A stretch of 18,556 bases of DNA, taken from Saccoglossus kowalevskii. Taxonomy: Eukaryota; Hemichordata; Enteropneusta; Harrimaniidae. Both the position numbers and the translations under genes were made by a program. Within the stretch, counting starts at the first letter, position 1, and each line of letters opens with the position of its first letter. The stretch spans positions 13,453 to 32,008 of the forward strand of contig NW_003113979.1 of the NCBI RefSeq assembly GCF_000003605.2, read 5' to 3'. Of the stretch, positions 10,041-18,057 are shown piece by piece. Below the pieces are notes generated by a model. It was not told where the DNA came from and made no database searches. It saw nothing but the letters and a program-made list of their open reading frames with translations.

Positions 10041-10572
10041 AATGACAAGAAATACCTCTAACTCACAATAAAGGATTAGATTCTGAAGACTGGAGAGAAC
10101 AACTACTACTGATGACCAAGCAAGCAAGCAAGAGCCAGAAGAAACAATCAAAACAACAATCAGAATCAGAAACTTTTTACAATACACCAAGCAGCTGAAA
10201 TCTGAATCCCGAAGACACCAATTATTAGACCACAGAGAAACCGACACAGATCAGCTTACTTGGAGTTACTTGTGAGTGAACTCTTAACTGATTATCGTGA
10301 CCATTTGTCGATTATGTTTAACTATTAACTGATATGTTAATGTTAACCATATGCATATACTAAGTAGGAAATTAGCAGATTATCGACCAGATATGTTGAT
10401 TTATGTTATTTTATATATTTTTATTGTTATATAAGAGAATATTGTTTAATATCGTATATCAAATTATCACAAATCTTTTTGCACGTGAACACTTGAAATA
10501 ACAATATTGTTCCATCGTATTTATACATGCTAACCATTAATTTTTATGTGATGGAAATCATAGTCTCATAAC
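10041..10572. other. Gypsy relic 2 region between pol and 3' LTR
   Basis: The end of pol runs into a lysine- and glutamine-rich tail, then about 300 bases of AT-rich non-coding sequence before the polypurine tract. No env-like frame is visible. Confidence 0.55.
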
Positions 10573-10583
10573 AAAAGGAGAAA
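10573..10583 (+). promoter_or_regulatory. Polypurine tract
   Basis: AAAAGGAGAAA directly precedes TGTAATA, the start of the LTR. This is the plus-strand primer site expected at this point of an LTR retrotransposon. Confidence 0.75.
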
Positions 10584-10851
10584 TGTAATATCCCTAATTA
10601 CATTAAACGAGAGTTTTAGTATTGTTGCCACTTGAGACGCGCATTGCTTTGTTAGTTGTACTTGAAAAGTATAGAAACCAACATTGCTGAATAGCGTGAC
10701 CAAAAGCAATGTGTCGACTATTTATTGATAGGGACAGAATTTAAACATACTTCAAATGTGAGTGTTGTTAGTTTGTGTGATAGCAGGTGTGAGCGTTGTG
10801 TGTAGTTGTGCATGGTGGATGTCTGTTCGATGTGATAAAATAAATAATACA
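10584..10851 (+). repeat. 3' LTR of Gypsy relic 2
   Basis: It starts with TGTAATATCCCTAATTACA after the polypurine tract and probably ends with ATAATACA at 10851, giving TG...CA ends and a length of about 268 bp. AATAAA at 10839-10844 lies near the end, as in many Gypsy LTRs. The right edge is inferred from the end motif, since no partner LTR is present. Confidence 0.65.
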
Positions 10852-10863
10852 TGGTCATTCAGA

Positions 10864-11010
10864 CAATATCACGAATTGTTGCTTGCCCTCAGGATGTTGG
10901 TAACTCGCTTCCGGCCTTGGCCTCATTATAATTTCATGGTTAAGGCCACCATTCCTCGGGCAGGCAACAAATTGTGATATTGCCCTCACAAACATGTGTT
11001 AGTATTTTAA
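10864..11010. repeat. Dispersed hairpin (foldback) repeat, copy 2
   Basis: The left arm CAATATCACGAATTGTTGCT (10864 to 10904 in full) is the inverse of the right arm ending AACAAATTGTGATATTG (10939-10982). The arms of about 41-44 bp pair with a few mismatches around a loop containing CCGGCCTTGGCC. The right part, to about 11010, is shared with 2451-2549. It is non-coding, and a foldback or MITE-like element is possible. Confidence 0.75.
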
Positions 11011-11100
11011 TGAACAGCCTTCGGGTTGAATGCAGAATACACCATAGACCAATAATTCACCGTTTTGCACGTTAATTTGTATGCATTTATGTCGTTTACA

Positions 11101-11137
11101 GTTAAAGCGGGGGAGTCGTCACCTGCGCATGCGTCAG
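11101..11137. repeat. MITE terminal arm, solo copy, upstream of acyltransferase
   Basis: The sequence beginning GTTAAAGCGGGGGAGTCGTC aligns with the left terminal repeat of the copy at 13429 (GTTAAAGTGCGGTAGTCGTC) and continues with CTGCGCATG in both. The partner arm is not recognisable downstream. It lies about 130 bp before the acyltransferase ATG, so it is in its promoter or 5' UTR. It includes the NRF1-like core TGCGCATGCGT at 11124-11134. Confidence 0.7.
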
Positions 11138-11264
11138 ATGGCCATAGCGTGTCATTGTTTCAAACAAGCGTCTACCCATGATATTTATCACGGCTCTACA
11201 TGTATTTATTTGGGAAACAGGGTTTTAAGATTTCCACATAAACAGATACAAGACTTGTGCTACT

Positions 11265-12704
11265 ATGAAAACTTTTCTTCGCTGGACATTGGCGATACTC
11301 GTATTATTGTTGTTTGTCACGGTCTCGCCAGTCTTAGCTGCAATTCTGCTTCTATCGTGGGGTTGGAAGTTGGTCAAACTCCAACAAATCAAGATCGTTG
11401 AAGGACGGGGATCATCGGGAGGTCACGAGTTATCGGCAATACGAGCACAGGATGCTATCTGGTTGCAGCACAGTGACAGCTATATTTCGACTTTGGCCGT
11501 AATCCACCAAGTGGTCGATGTCAATACTTTGAGAACGATAATTCGTCGACGGATACTGAACGCAGTTGAGGAAAATCGTAACTTGCGACGACTACGACAA
11601 ATCCCGACATGCATTTCAGGGGTGTGGTTTTGGAGGACTGACACAAATTTCCGGATAACTGATCACGTGATAGACATTCCTGCTCCAGTGCCATGTTGTT
11701 CTGCAGAACTGGAAAAGTGTGTCAAGCGACTGCATTCTGGTGGACTATCTGACACATCGTCGCCATGGAAACTGGTTCTAATTCCAACACAATTGCATAC
11801 ATACATATTTTGTCTTTGTCATCATTCTATTGGTGATGGAACAGCCATTCTTGACATATTCAGGTGTTATATCGCAGACTACCAAGATGTGTTCCCGCCA
11901 CAGCTGGTGCCAAGCAACCTACTATACAAACCTTGGCACGTTGCCAAGGCTATCATTCACGGTCCAATGATGTGCCTCGAGAAGTTGCTGATATGCAAAT
12001 CAGATCGAAACATTCTCCATGGGCGCCAGCTCAGCAATGAAAAAGTCTTGGCACTCAGCAAACCACTTGATTTCAGGAAAATCAGAAAAATTGGACGTTT
12101 ACACGGAACAACTTCAAACAATGTAGTTATGTCTTCTTTGGCCGGCTCCATTCGAAGTTTCTTCATTAATAGACAGCGTACACCTCCACAGAACATCCTA
12201 GTAATAATGCCTTTGAGTTACCGACAACAAACGTCACAGGCGCCACCAACGATGGGAAACTGCATAGCATCGGTGATAATACCTATGCCGATTGGGATCG
12301 CCGACCCGTTCCAGCGTTTGACAATGATAACAAAGATTATGAACGATATCAAAACGTCAGGAGAACCCATTGTCATGGCAACGTTTGCCGAGTTGCTGGC
12401 AGCTTGCCTTCCTGACTGCATTACAAAACCAAGTTTTGACTTCATCAGTGATAAGGCTTCAATTGTAGTTACAAATATGTTCGGACCACCGGAGAAAATT
12501 ACGCTCGGAGGTTACACTGTGGACAACATCGGTTTCTGGCCGCCGACACGCGCAGGCATCGGAATTGCCGTATCCGTGTTCAGTTACGCTGGTGTTCTGC
12601 AAATTGCTGTTTCCGCTGATGAAAATATTTTAGCTGACCCATTGGAGCTTGTGAGAGATTTCCCAAATCAGGTGCATCAGCTAAAACAAATTAGGAATCA
12701 GTGA
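11265..12704 (+). CDS. WS/DGAT-family membrane acyltransferase (wax ester synthase/diacylglycerol O-acyltransferase-like)
   Basis: The family transfers a fatty acyl group from acyl-CoA to a long-chain alcohol or diacylglycerol. This 479-residue, single-exon protein begins with a hydrophobic stretch at residues 7-34 (one long or two short membrane segments), which suggests anchoring in the ER membrane. The catalytic motif HHSIGDG (HHxxxDG) is at residues 186-192. GNCIASVIIPMPI (331-343) and TNMFGPPEKITLGG (403-416) match the GN and N-x-x-GP motifs of the C-terminal WS/DGAT half. The length is near the family norm. The ATG has A at -3 and follows an in-frame stop at 11226-11228. No break is seen and base composition is richer in GC than the flanks, so the gene looks under selection. 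Exact substrate is unknown, and an upstream non-coding exon cannot be excluded. Confidence 0.85.
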   Translation: MKTFLRWTLAILVLLLFVTVSPVLAAILLLSWGWKLVKLQQIKIVEGRGSSGGHELSAIRAQDAIWLQHSDSYISTLAVIHQVVDVNTLRTIIRRRILNAVEENRNLRRLRQIPTCISGVWFWRTDTNFRITDHVIDIPAPVPCCSAELEKCVKRLHSGGLSDTSSPWKLVLIPTQLHTYIFCLCHHSIGDGTAILDIFRCYIADYQDVFPPQLVPSNLLYKPWHVAKAIIHGPMMCLEKLLICKSDRNILHGRQLSNEKVLALSKPLDFRKIRKIGRLHGTTSNNVVMSSLAGSIRSFFINRQRTPPQNILVIMPLSYRQQTSQAPPTMGNCIASVIIPMPIGIADPFQRLTMITKIMNDIKTSGEPIVMATFAELLAACLPDCITKPSFDFISDKASIVVTNMFGPPEKITLGGYTVDNIGFWPPTRAGIGIAVSVFSYAGVLQIAVSADENILADPLELVRDFPNQVHQLKQIRNQ

Positions 12705-12779
12705 ATTCTACTGTATGTCTCTAGAGCAAGGTTTTGTTTTCAGAGTTCTGGAACTTCGAAAATTCTAATATAAATCCCC

Positions 12780-12841
12780 TAATACGCATGCGCATTGATT
12801 GTTATTGTACGTACCAAAACAGTTAGTGCGCATGCGTATTA
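12780..12841. repeat. 15-bp perfect inverted repeat with NRF1-like cores
   Basis: TAATACGCATGCGCA (12780-12794) and its exact inverse TGCGCATGCGTATTA (12827-12841) flank a 32-base loop. Each arm contains TGCGCATGCGT or its complement, 11 of 12 positions of the NRF1 palindrome. It lies 76 bp after the acyltransferase stop codon. It may be a small foldback element, a hairpin in the 3' UTR, or a paired protein-binding site. Confidence 0.8.
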
Positions 12842-12944
12842 TGGAATGTCGTTGCCCCGTCGAACGAATACTGAGTTGTGTGCTACAAGGAGAGTGTTTT
12901 CAGTTTAGATAAATCATAGTATAATGTATCTATCAATATACAGT

Positions 12945-13080
12945 GTTAAAGGGCGGTGGTCGTCGTGCAGCGCGTGTTCGAATTCCATGTAAATAAACAA
13001 TGTATTTTACACGCGTTGTGTACGTCGCTATGAGTCCCATATCGAACAGGACGCGCCACGACGACTGCCGCCCTTTAAAC
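12945..13080. mobile_element. MITE-like inverted-repeat element, complete copy
   Basis: This is a 136-bp element whose ends mirror each other. It starts GTTAAAGGGCGGTGGTCGTC and ends GACTGCCGCCCTTTAAAC, with similarity over about 36 bp per arm. The interior has TAAATAAACAATGTATTTTA, ACACGCGTTGTG and GTCCCATATCGAAC. It has no coding capacity. AATAAA at 12992-12997 could serve as a polyadenylation signal for the gene upstream. The transposase superfamily is unknown, and target duplications are not clear. Confidence 0.8.
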
Positions 13081-13428
13081 AACATTACTAAAAAATACTT
13101 ATTCTCGTTCATATTGCATCTTTAAAATATGCAATGTGGATAATTGTGGTATATTTTGACCATGTTTGAATAATTCATATTATAACTCGATATCGCCAAT
13201 AGAGTATGATTTATCGTAGACTCAGTTCCAGTCTATTGCTGCTGCGCTTTCGTGACTTAGCCGCAGCCGACCGACTGGCCGCTTGTGTTCCTGTGTTTAA
13301 TTACAAATGCCGGTGAGGGCAGTATAACAACAGCGCAACAACTACACGCGAAGGGCAGAGACAGTTCTAGATTTATCGTAAAATAAAAACGCTGTCTCGG
13401 CAGCAAACATAGCAATATATAAAATTAT
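13081..13428. other. Spacer between two MITE copies
   Basis: This is AT-rich sequence with a short GC-richer part near 13230-13300. No gene, RNA or repeat match was found. Confidence 0.5.
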
Positions 13429-13740
13429 GTTAAAGTGCGGTAGTCGTCGCGCTGCGCATGTTCGACATTTGTGTTGATAAACATTGATTTTCCCACAACC
13501 CAATGCGCTCTTCAAATGGAAATCACAAGTATGAGGTTTGACCTGGGTGCGACTTGCACAGATTACCGCCGGTGACTCCTTCGATACCTTCCAATAACAT
13601 GAAAATTACTTAATTAAAGCTTGGAAACGTCTCAGTTCGTACTCGTTGATCTGCGCAACAGTCAAAGTCGCCATCTTTGTTTATATGAGACCCATATATC
13701 TCGCACATGCGCAGCGCGACAACTGCCGCGCTTTAAAAAC
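13429..13740. mobile_element. MITE-like element, copy with enlarged interior
   Basis: The left arm GTTAAAGTGCGGTAGTCGTC, continuing GCGCTGCGCATGTTCGAC, is mirrored by the right arm GCACATGCGCAGCGCGACAA, continuing CTGCCGCGCTTTAAAAAC. Its interior shares GATAAACATTGATTTT and a degenerate GAGACCCATAT with the copy at 12945. It is about 175 bp longer in the middle, from an insertion or from a longer ancestral form. Confidence 0.75.
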
Positions 13741-13830
13741 AAATTTGCACGCGCTCGGATTTACATGTACGACCACTTCAGTTTCTAGTAATATTTATTC
13801 AGATTGGAGAACGATCAAGCTAATTAAACT

Positions 13831-14945
13831 GAAATCCGATTCCTATTCTCCTTCTATATTAATGAATTATGTAATGAGCTGAATCACTCGGAGCACCACG
13901 GTGTTCAATTATCTCCTGATTTAATTGAATTATTCTGTCTTCTATTTGCTGATGACGTTGCAATTGTATCAGATTCAGTTGTCGGGCTCCAGAGGTTATT
14001 AGATAAACTAGAATTGTATTGTGAGCGCTGGGGTATGTCTGTAAACTTGGACAAGACTTGGCAAAATTATTATTTTCAAGGGCGGGGGACATTCATCAAG
14101 GAACGAAAAGTAGGTTTGTGGTAGGATGGACCACACCGTTTCATACTACATTGTACAAATATCTTGGAATTATGTTCTTCTGTAGACTCCATTAGTTAAT
14201 GGCAACACAACTACTGGCGCAGCAAGCGAAAAAAAACACTTTCTTTTGTTCATTTAAAACTCTGAATTGTTTACCCCCTTCTATCCTACAGAATCTACGT
14301 TGAGGTCTTTGATACAATGATACTACCAATACTAACGTGTAAGGCGGAAATCTGGGGTTGTAGAGAGTGTAAATATCTGGAACGAGTCCAATATCTTGCC
14401 TGTAGAATGTTTCTTGGTGTTTCAATAGATCACCAAATAGTAGTATTGTAGTAGAATGTGGGAGATATTCTATCTATCTGTGCTCAGCGAAACGCTGCAT
14501 TAAATATTGGGCAAAATTAATTTCCATGCCAAATTCAAGGTACCCCAAGAAATGTTACAATATGCTATACCGTCGAAAATATCGGGAAATTACCATAGAA
14601 TCAGAAAGATATTTGTTTTCTGTTCATATTCGAACCCATATGCAACCACTAGCTCGGCTATGATGTTCATCACATTGTTTACGAATTGAAAAAGACAGAG
14701 GTCCTTTAGAAGGAGATTAACGTATGAGTTCTATTGAAAACGAGCTCCATTTTTTATTAGTTTGTAACTTTTATAATCGCTTGCACATTAGATGTCTCTA
14801 TATCCAACACTACTACTGCACCCCACCAACTGTAAATACATTTCCTGAATTACTCAAAACTCAAAATGATGTACTTCTACAGCGTTTAGCTGCGTTTGTA
14901 TTTAATGCTATGAAACTTAGAAGGGAAGCTGCTGAAATATTGTAA
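13831..14945 (+). pseudogene. LINE reverse transcriptase palm to C-terminus (broken)
   Basis: The frame reads FLFSFYINELCNEL then ELFCLLFADDVAIVSDS, where FADD (13945-13956) is the RT catalytic box holding two metal-binding aspartates. It goes on with LYCERWGMSVNLDKT and is then interrupted by frameshifts. A further piece is open at 14507-14689. The C-terminal frame 14724-14945 (SSIENELHFLLVCNFYNR and onward) matches the Cys/His-type tail of LINE proteins and ends at TAA. The active-site box survives, but the coding sequence is broken and its upstream half is missing. Confidence 0.75.
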
Positions 14946-15016
14946 ATGATTTAAATGTTTTGTATTTACTGTTTTGGGCCGATAATTAGTTAATAAAGAT
15001 CCTATTCATAAAAAAA
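13831..15016 (+). mobile_element. LINE relic 2, 5'-truncated
   Basis: This fragment spans from the RT palm to the 3' end of a non-LTR retrotransposon. It closes with GTATTTACTGTTTTGGGCCG, ATAATTAGTTAATAAAGA and a short A-run at 15009-15015. The left edge is approximate. Frame breaks are frequent. Confidence 0.75.
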
Positions 15017-15526
15017 GTCGATGTAGATAATATGATAAGCTTTTAATTTATATTTTTTTATTTTAGTTTATTTATGGATATATTTACTCGAATATGATGT
15101 AAAAGAAACTTAATAAGAACAAGTAAAACCAAACATATTGGTCTGAATAGTTTGGTGCTGCGAACAAAACGAATGGTTGGGTCACAGTTTCTCTTTTTGA
15201 GATAGAGGAGATAGAGGGAGAGAAGTTTGGTCTCTGGGCAAAAGCATCGAGGACTGTGCTTCAAACTGTCTATTTCAGACTGTCTGTCTATTTTCTGGTT
15301 TTAGTGTCACGTGGTATTTATGTTTCAGTGTGTTTCCGTATAGAATCCACCATTCAGTCAACATCACGAAATGAACAACAAATTGTAAAATAGACCTTAA
15401 GCTAAAATGGCCGTCGAGATCTCGTTGATTCTCTCCCGTTATTGCGTTCACTGTTCCATTGATTTGATGATATACTATAAATTTATTTGGTACATATTTT
15501 CGCATAGTAATTAGTTGAGTTGCATA
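15017..15526. other. AT-rich stretch, no gene recognised
   Basis: Minus-strand frames of 68 and 76 residues are open but resemble no family and have no supporting signals. The stretch separates the LINE relic from the minisatellite. Confidence 0.5.
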
Positions 15527-15897
15527 TGACGATATATGTTCCTTATATGGTGTTATGCACTCCTTATATGGTGATATGCACTCCTTATATGATGATATGC
15601 ACTTTTTATTTTGGGATATTCACACCTTATATGGTGATATGCACTCCTTATATGATTATGCGCTCTTTATATGGTGATATACACATTGTAAGGGGATATG
15701 CACTCCTTATATGGGAATATGCACACCTTATATGGTGACATGCACTCTGTATATGGTGTTATGCGCTCTGTATATGGTGATATACACCTTATAAGGGAAT
15801 ATGCACATCTTATATGGGGATATTTACACCTTATATGATGATATGCACTCCTTATATGGGAATATGCACACCTTATATGGGGATATGTACCTTATAT
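15527..15897. repeat. 21-bp minisatellite with embedded CArG boxes
   Basis: About 18 units follow the pattern CCTTATATGGTGATATGCAC(T/A), mostly 21 bp with a few of 19-20 bp. The first three full units start at 15541, 15562 and 15583. Seven units contain CCTTATATGG and one contains CCTTATAAGG, all perfect matches to the CC(A/T)6GG serum response factor site. Units diverge moderately, so the array is not brand new. The repetitive open frame across it (VICTPYM repeats) is a by-product of a unit length divisible by three. Confidence 0.9.
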
Positions 15898-16528
15898 ATT
15901 GTGGTAGTCTCATATATGTATTTCAGAACATCAATAAAGATATAAATATATCTTATAAAAATTAAATAAAGCTGCTCTTTGAAGTGCTGTATTATCATTG
16001 GTCACAATTAACGTGTCATAACACACGTACACAGCTCAGAATATCGATTGTTATATTGTTAAAGATCATATCTTTCCACACAAAAAACTCTCGTCGCGCT
16101 TTTAAGTCTGCATGTAAACAGTTATGGGGACAAAGGTCGCCCACTGTGAAAATTCTAGAAGTTAAAGGGATCGAATAGCGTGCGTTGTACAGTGACTCGC
16201 ACCCCCTAGGTGGGAAACCGTGAAGAACAGAATTTGAATGACAAATGCCTTGCGCTGTCACGACATTTAGTTTAATTCACGAGATCCACGTTAATCGATA
16301 TTATCGTATTACATTGAGATCAATATTTCATGATGTCTGACGTCAGAAATATGAAGTGAGTGTCCCTTTCTCTATCGTTTCAAACATGTAATGTACAATG
16401 CTTATAAGCGGTACCTTTGAACAATCAAGACGCATATTACAATTTTACAATATATCAGTTTATCACCAATGTATGAAAATGTTTATCAATTTTAAGTCTC
16501 GCGCGGCGAATGTCAAATTCGTGTATAT
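15898..16528. other. Unassigned stretch
   Basis: It contains AATAAA motifs near 15934 and 15964 and the palindrome TCTGACGTCAGA at 16336-16347. Open frames of 64-81 residues overlap on both strands without a recognisable domain. Confidence 0.45.
16336..16347. promoter_or_regulatory. Perfect CRE palindrome
   Basis: TCTGACGTCAGA contains TGACGTCA. No gene start is visible nearby, so a regulatory role is only possible. Confidence 0.25.
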
Positions 16529-16625
16529 AAGCGTCATAGTCACCGTGTAGCGTCGTGTTATAATATCGTGTAAGCAAACAATATTTTCACACGTGTTGTA
16601 TTCGTCGCATGGGACCCATATCGAC
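16529..16625. repeat. MITE-like element, right-truncated copy
   Basis: GCGTCATAGTCACCGTGTAG followed by AGCAAACAATATTTTCACAC, GTGTTGTATTCGTCGCATGG and GACCCATATCGA aligns with the interior of the copy at 12945. Similarity stops just after CCCATATCGA, so the right terminal arm is missing. Confidence 0.65.
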
Positions 16626-16844
16626 ATTTTCGCCAGCCAAAGACCATTTATTCGGCCGAAGCCTCAATATTAACCCTTGGCAGATTTCACCACGGTATGT
16701 CGCACGCCCTCAAACGATTATAAATTCATTTCTGCCGGCTCATTTATATCACCCAATCAGAACTTACGATGGAAACGACACATTACCTGATAAAATTGAA
16801 ATGGTGGAATATATATATGAACGTGTCCCTAGCTTTTTTTTTCT

Positions 16845-16950
16845 GTGAACGAGCTTACTGACCATCAAAAGATAGCGCTTAGTGCTGTATCTGGAAGAAA
16901 TGATGTGTTTGTTGCTACCACAGTCCCTCTTGGGGCTGTGTTGCAACGAA
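16845..16950 (+). pseudogene. Possible RecQ-like helicase fragment
   Basis: The frame MNELTDHQKIALSAVSGRND, continuing VFVATTVPLGAVLQRTP, recalls the Q-motif and motif I region of RecQ-type helicases, where a glycine-rich Walker A would precede the Q-x-x-P. The Walker A glycine-lysine is absent here. The open frame runs to 17096, but its later part resembles nothing recognised. It may be a gene scrap or chance. Confidence 0.25.
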
Positions 16951-17204
16951 CACCCGATCGGGCAAGTCGATATGTTGTCAGTTTCAACGGTTTTGACCGT
17001 TTACTAAAACACGGTTTGCACAAACATTTAGACATTCCATCGTCTTCATTTAATTGCCTGCAAACAATTTTCAACGTTGGAATAAGAAGTTTTTAACAAG
17101 TGTCAACAAATATAGATCTTCTGTTCTTGACTCTTCCTGGCGCGTCCAATCAAATGACTCAATTTAGCTGCAGTGAAATACAGCTTTTCCCTAACACGAT
17201 CACG

Positions 17205-17252
17205 CACGGGTTCGTGGGCCGGTTATGAATGGCCGGCTTCAGCGAAACCGTG
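17205..17252. repeat. Imperfect inverted repeat/stem-loop
   Basis: CACGGGTTCGTGGGCCGG at the left pairs with CCGGCTTCAGCGAAACCGTG at the right, around a short loop (TTATGAATGG). It could form a cruciform or RNA hairpin. It does not fit a tRNA cloverleaf. Confidence 0.6.
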
Positions 17253-17633
17253 CAATTCGGACGATGCCATATCGAAGACTACTATCCATTCCCAGAACGT
17301 ATAGTGATAAGTATTCTTTGCTGTACTTTGTGTAGTTATGTAACCATTACATTCGAACTTGACTTGTACACTATTCAAAGTGAGGCTGAAACTGTAGCCT
17401 CGCTGTGATCCTGACCATCTAGTGATTGGTTGTATTCGGCTTCCTTCGACAAATTCCGTTTTTATCTTGTCATATCTATTCTAAAGATTTGTGTAAACTC
17501 TACAATTTTTTTCTAATAGTGTGTATGTAGATAAAAATTAATAAATTTTGTTTGAATTACTTCATTTTCTTTGAGGTACGCTCCTTGTGTGGATGCAGCG
17601 ATACGGTTGCTCGGCTACGTTAACGCGCCACAA

Positions 17634-17667
17634 GTGGGGAGGGGGTGTTGCTTTCCCCCGCCCCCAC
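17634..17667. repeat. G-run/C-run hairpin with C-rich flank
   Basis: GTGGGGAGGGGG and CCCCCGCCCCCAC are near-perfect inverses around TGTTGCTTT. The following CCACCACCACC extends a minus-strand G-rich run, so G-quadruplex formation on that strand is possible. Confidence 0.6.
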
Positions 17668-17728
17668 CACCACCACCGGTGCCGCCGCCACTGATGCGCC
17701 ATATACAGCAATAACACACGATCACAAC

Positions 17729-17744
17729 GCGTGTAAAACCAAAC
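17729..17744 (-). repeat. MITE interior fragment (reverse orientation)
   Basis: CACAACGCGTGTAAAA is the exact inverse of TTTTACACGCGTTGTG inside the copy at 12945. Only this core matches clearly. Confidence 0.4.
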
Positions 17745-17900
17745 ACTTTAGAAGAGTCTTTTCGAGCGCGTGCTCAGTGTGCGATGATTGCAGCGTCTCA
17801 GTTTGACGGTAACACGTAAACGAACATCCCGAATCATTGCTAAGAATATGTTTTACATAACAGGCGGGTCTGGGCAAAATTTAATAAATATAATATATTG

Positions 17901-17902
<2 letters not shown>

Positions 17903-17932
<30 letters not shown>
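17903..17932. repeat. (AT)n microsatellite
   Basis: About fifteen uninterrupted AT units. Confidence 0.95.
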
Positions 17933-17936
<4 letters not shown>

Positions 17937-18047
17937 ACAACCACTCCAGCTTTATGGCCGAGTATAAAGTTAACCATTTCTGTACTATTGAGATTAAGAA
18001 AATATTCCACAAATTTCAAGTATTGTCAAATTTAACGAATGGCAGCT

Positions 18048-18057
18048 ATGACGTCAT
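18048..18057. promoter_or_regulatory. Perfect CRE palindrome
   Basis: ATGACGTCAT contains the full TGACGTCA core. No adjacent gene start is visible. Confidence 0.25.

Larger units (their letters stand above)
7810..10851 (+). mobile_element. Ty3/Gypsy LTR retrotransposon relic 2 (internally deleted)
   Basis: This is a second and distinct Gypsy-type element. In order it shows gag, the protease-RT linker, the RT C-terminus, RNase H, the integrase zinc finger and core, the integrase tail, a polypurine tract, and one LTR. No 5' LTR or PBS is present. The gag C-terminus and protease, the RT core and the centre of the integrase core are each shortened or missing, and stops are frequent. Confidence 0.8.

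Noticed and set aside
10005-10247. Minus-strand frame in the Gypsy relic
   Set aside because: It is antisense to the pol tail, a shadow of an A/C-rich coding strand.
10853-10870. Second PBS (TGG after the LTR end at 10851)
   Set aside because: TGG follows the LTR, but the bases after it do not look like a tRNA complement, and the LTR is at the 3' side of the element.
11081-11401. 106-residue frame overlapping the acyltransferase start
   Set aside because: It is out of frame with the acyltransferase, starts in MITE-derived sequence and shows no domain.
15520-15738. 72-residue frame with VICTPYM repeats
   Set aside because: It is the translation of the 21-bp minisatellite, and a unit length divisible by three keeps frames open by default.
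15527-15897. CRISPR-like array (short regular repeats)
   Set aside because: Units are contiguous with no unique spacers, and the context is eukaryotic.
17205-17252. tRNA gene
   Set aside because: It has a TTCG near the left stem, but there is no cloverleaf, anticodon arm or acceptor stem of the right size.
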